Shown: positions 62,897 to 64,000 of the stretch, in pieces
Position numbering within the stretch: position 1 is the stretch's first letter
Layout: the number at the start of each line of letters is the position of its first letter
DNA from: Euphorbia lathyris
Lineage: Eukaryota; Streptophyta; Magnoliopsida; Malpighiales; Euphorbiaceae
Reading direction: 5' to 3'
DNA: 64,000 nt
NCBI RefSeq assembly: GCF_963576675.1
Contig: NC_088913.1
Location: forward strand, 87,109,001 to 87,173,000
The notes under the pieces: model-generated
The model's database searches: none
What the model was told of the DNA's origin: nothing
The model's input: the letters and a program-made list of their open reading frames with translations, nothing else
Translations under genes and position numbers: made by a program

Positions 62897-64000
62897 GATA
62901 GGGGTCAAAAACCCCTATCTTTGAGTACGGTTTTTGGACGGGTTTTAGCATTATTTAGTTAATAAGCGAGCATTTCTCGCATTTAAATGCTTTTGTGTGA
63001 GTTAGTTAGGAATTGGAAACGTTTTATTTATTTTTCGTTGTTTAGGCTCGTTTTATGACCAATCTAGGCAATTACGGCCAAAATAGCATGCATAGTATAA
63101 TTCCATTATCTTTTGAAGCTAATTGGTCCGTCAAAAGTCGCACCAAACGAAGCGTTTGCTCAAAATAAGCGATTGATGGATCAATTTAGCCTTTGGACTA
63201 ATGTTATCTGGAGTTTCTGTACGTGCGCAGGTGTAAGTTCGGGCGAAAAAGGGCATCGACGGCATTCGGCAAGCATCAAGGGCATGCCGGGCGAAAACGC
63301 TCGACGAGCGGGCCTCCATAGGCCATGCCTGCTCACCGAGCAGGCCCCTGGAGGCCTACTCGCCGAGCAGGCCGCTAGGCGCCTGCTCGGCGAGCAGGGC
63401 GCTGCTCGTCGCGAGTAGCCTTGCTCGCCGAGCAGCTCGCCCTGCTCGGCGAGCAGACCTGCGGGAATTGGTCAAAAAGACCAATTCCGCCCCCACGAAG
63501 CCACGATGGACCCCACGACTTCCTACATCAATAAGGACACGAAAATAGGTCAAAAAGAGGGCCGAGCCACGCCTATAAATAGAGTTTTTCCAATGTAATT
63601 TAGACATCTTTTATCTTTGTAATTTTCTTAGTTTTTCCCCTTGAGAAATCCTCTCCACCTCCTCCATATCCTTCAAACCTCCATTGAAGACACCTCCGAA
63701 GCTCCGTTCACCGAGGATTGCTCAAGCTCCATCCTTAAGTCCTAGAAAGACGCCTGCATTGGTAGACAGGTTCCCTGAAAGGGATTTTTCTTCTTTTACA
63801 TTCTGTCTAGCCTCTGATACATGTTATGAATTCTAGGCTTATTGTAACTTCGTGACAATGTTTTCCATCTTTGATATATATTATAGTTCTTGTTCATTCA
63901 ATTGTTTTAATGCTTTAATCTTTGTCTTACGCTTTGTCTGATTGGTTTAACTCATTCGATAATCCCAAAATCAAGTTGGCACATATTGCGAGCTGAATCT
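62897..64000 (+). repeat. 3' LTR of the Tat/Athila-like element (partial)
   Basis: First ~1104 bp of the LTR, nearly identical to 58272-59380, with TATA box TATAAATAG at 63574-63582. The window ends inside it. Confidence 0.9.

Larger units (their letters stand above)
58272..64000 (+). mobile_element. Non-autonomous Tat/Athila-like LTR element (runs off window)
   Basis: LTR 1 is 58272-59916; LTR 2 starts at 62897 with the same sequence and is cut by the window end. The PBS TGGCGCCGTTGCCGGGGA near 59923 matches tRNA-Asp, used by Athila/Tat-type gypsy elements. The ~3-kb internal region has no gag, protease, RT or integrase. The right TSD (expected GTATT) lies outside the window. By eye LTR differences are about nine in 1.1 kb, so it is recent. 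Confidence 0.88.

Overview
The window is repeat-dense DNA of a flowering plant, most likely a eudicot. The evidence is AT-rich flanks, Ty3/gypsy and Ty1/copia LTR retrotransposons whose primer-binding sites match plant initiator tRNA-Met or tRNA-Asp, L1-type LINE tails carrying plant-type RNase H domains, and abundant MITE/MULE-like elements. I found no intact host gene, rRNA or tRNA gene. The species cannot be named from this sequence. Almost every kilobase can be assigned to an insertion, and many insertions are bounded by target-site duplications (TSDs) that I read directly.

Layout, left to right. (1) 0.3-1.3 kb: a frameshifted gene for a small secreted six-cysteine peptide. Its paralogue lies at 20.5-21.0 kb, and the shared duplicated segment can be followed on both sides (about 0.59-1.32 kb versus 17.27-27.19 kb). 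(2) 1.54-11.75 kb: a minus-strand LTR element without recognisable pol (TSD CTACG), itself invaded by gypsy copy 1 (3973-9584, TSD CTTAT). (3) 11.8-19.7 kb: four terminal-inverted-repeat elements, LINE and SINE-like pieces. The largest TIR element (17380-19669, 9-bp TSD) carries a 1.6-kb array of alternating A/B monomers full of TTACGTAAA words, and it sits upstream of the second peptide gene. (4) 19.7-27.2 kb: the second peptide gene, split by a MITE, with gypsy copy 2 (21213-26839, TSD TATGT) in its 3' flank. (5) 27.2-35.3 kb: a LINE tail with an 18-bp TSD, a MITE cut in two by gypsy copy 3 (28761-34381), and a solo LTR (TSD AAATA). (6) 35.3-43.1 kb: intergenic DNA with an inverted repeat of a SNF2-helicase gene fragment, MITEs, a solo LTR and a short SINE. 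(7) 43.6-58.3 kb: a copia pol fragment interrupted by an 11.8-kb Sirevirus-like copia element (45922-57685, TSD GTATT) that has an extra 3-kb ORF between pol and the 3' LTR. (8) 58.27 kb to the window end: a Tat/Athila-like non-autonomous LTR element with GC-rich palindromic islands, whose second LTR runs off the edge.

The three gypsy copies are one family on the minus strand: gag (CCHC knuckle), protease, RT, RNase H, then integrase with a GPY-type C-terminus whose reading frame continues about 40 codons into the 3' LTR. That arrangement is typical of the CRM clade. All copies are inactivated, mostly by nonsense changes at CAG/CTG sites, as expected from deamination of CHG-methylated cytosine. 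Two copies share one stop codon.

The most interesting items are: the A/B higher-order repeat inside a MULE-like element upstream of a peptide gene; the SNF2 inverted repeat as a possible small-RNA source; the extra ORF and element-wide CTGAGT words of the copia element; the LTR-encoded integrase tail; and the palindrome-rich islands of the last element. Functional statements are inference from sequence and family knowledge; no searches were run.
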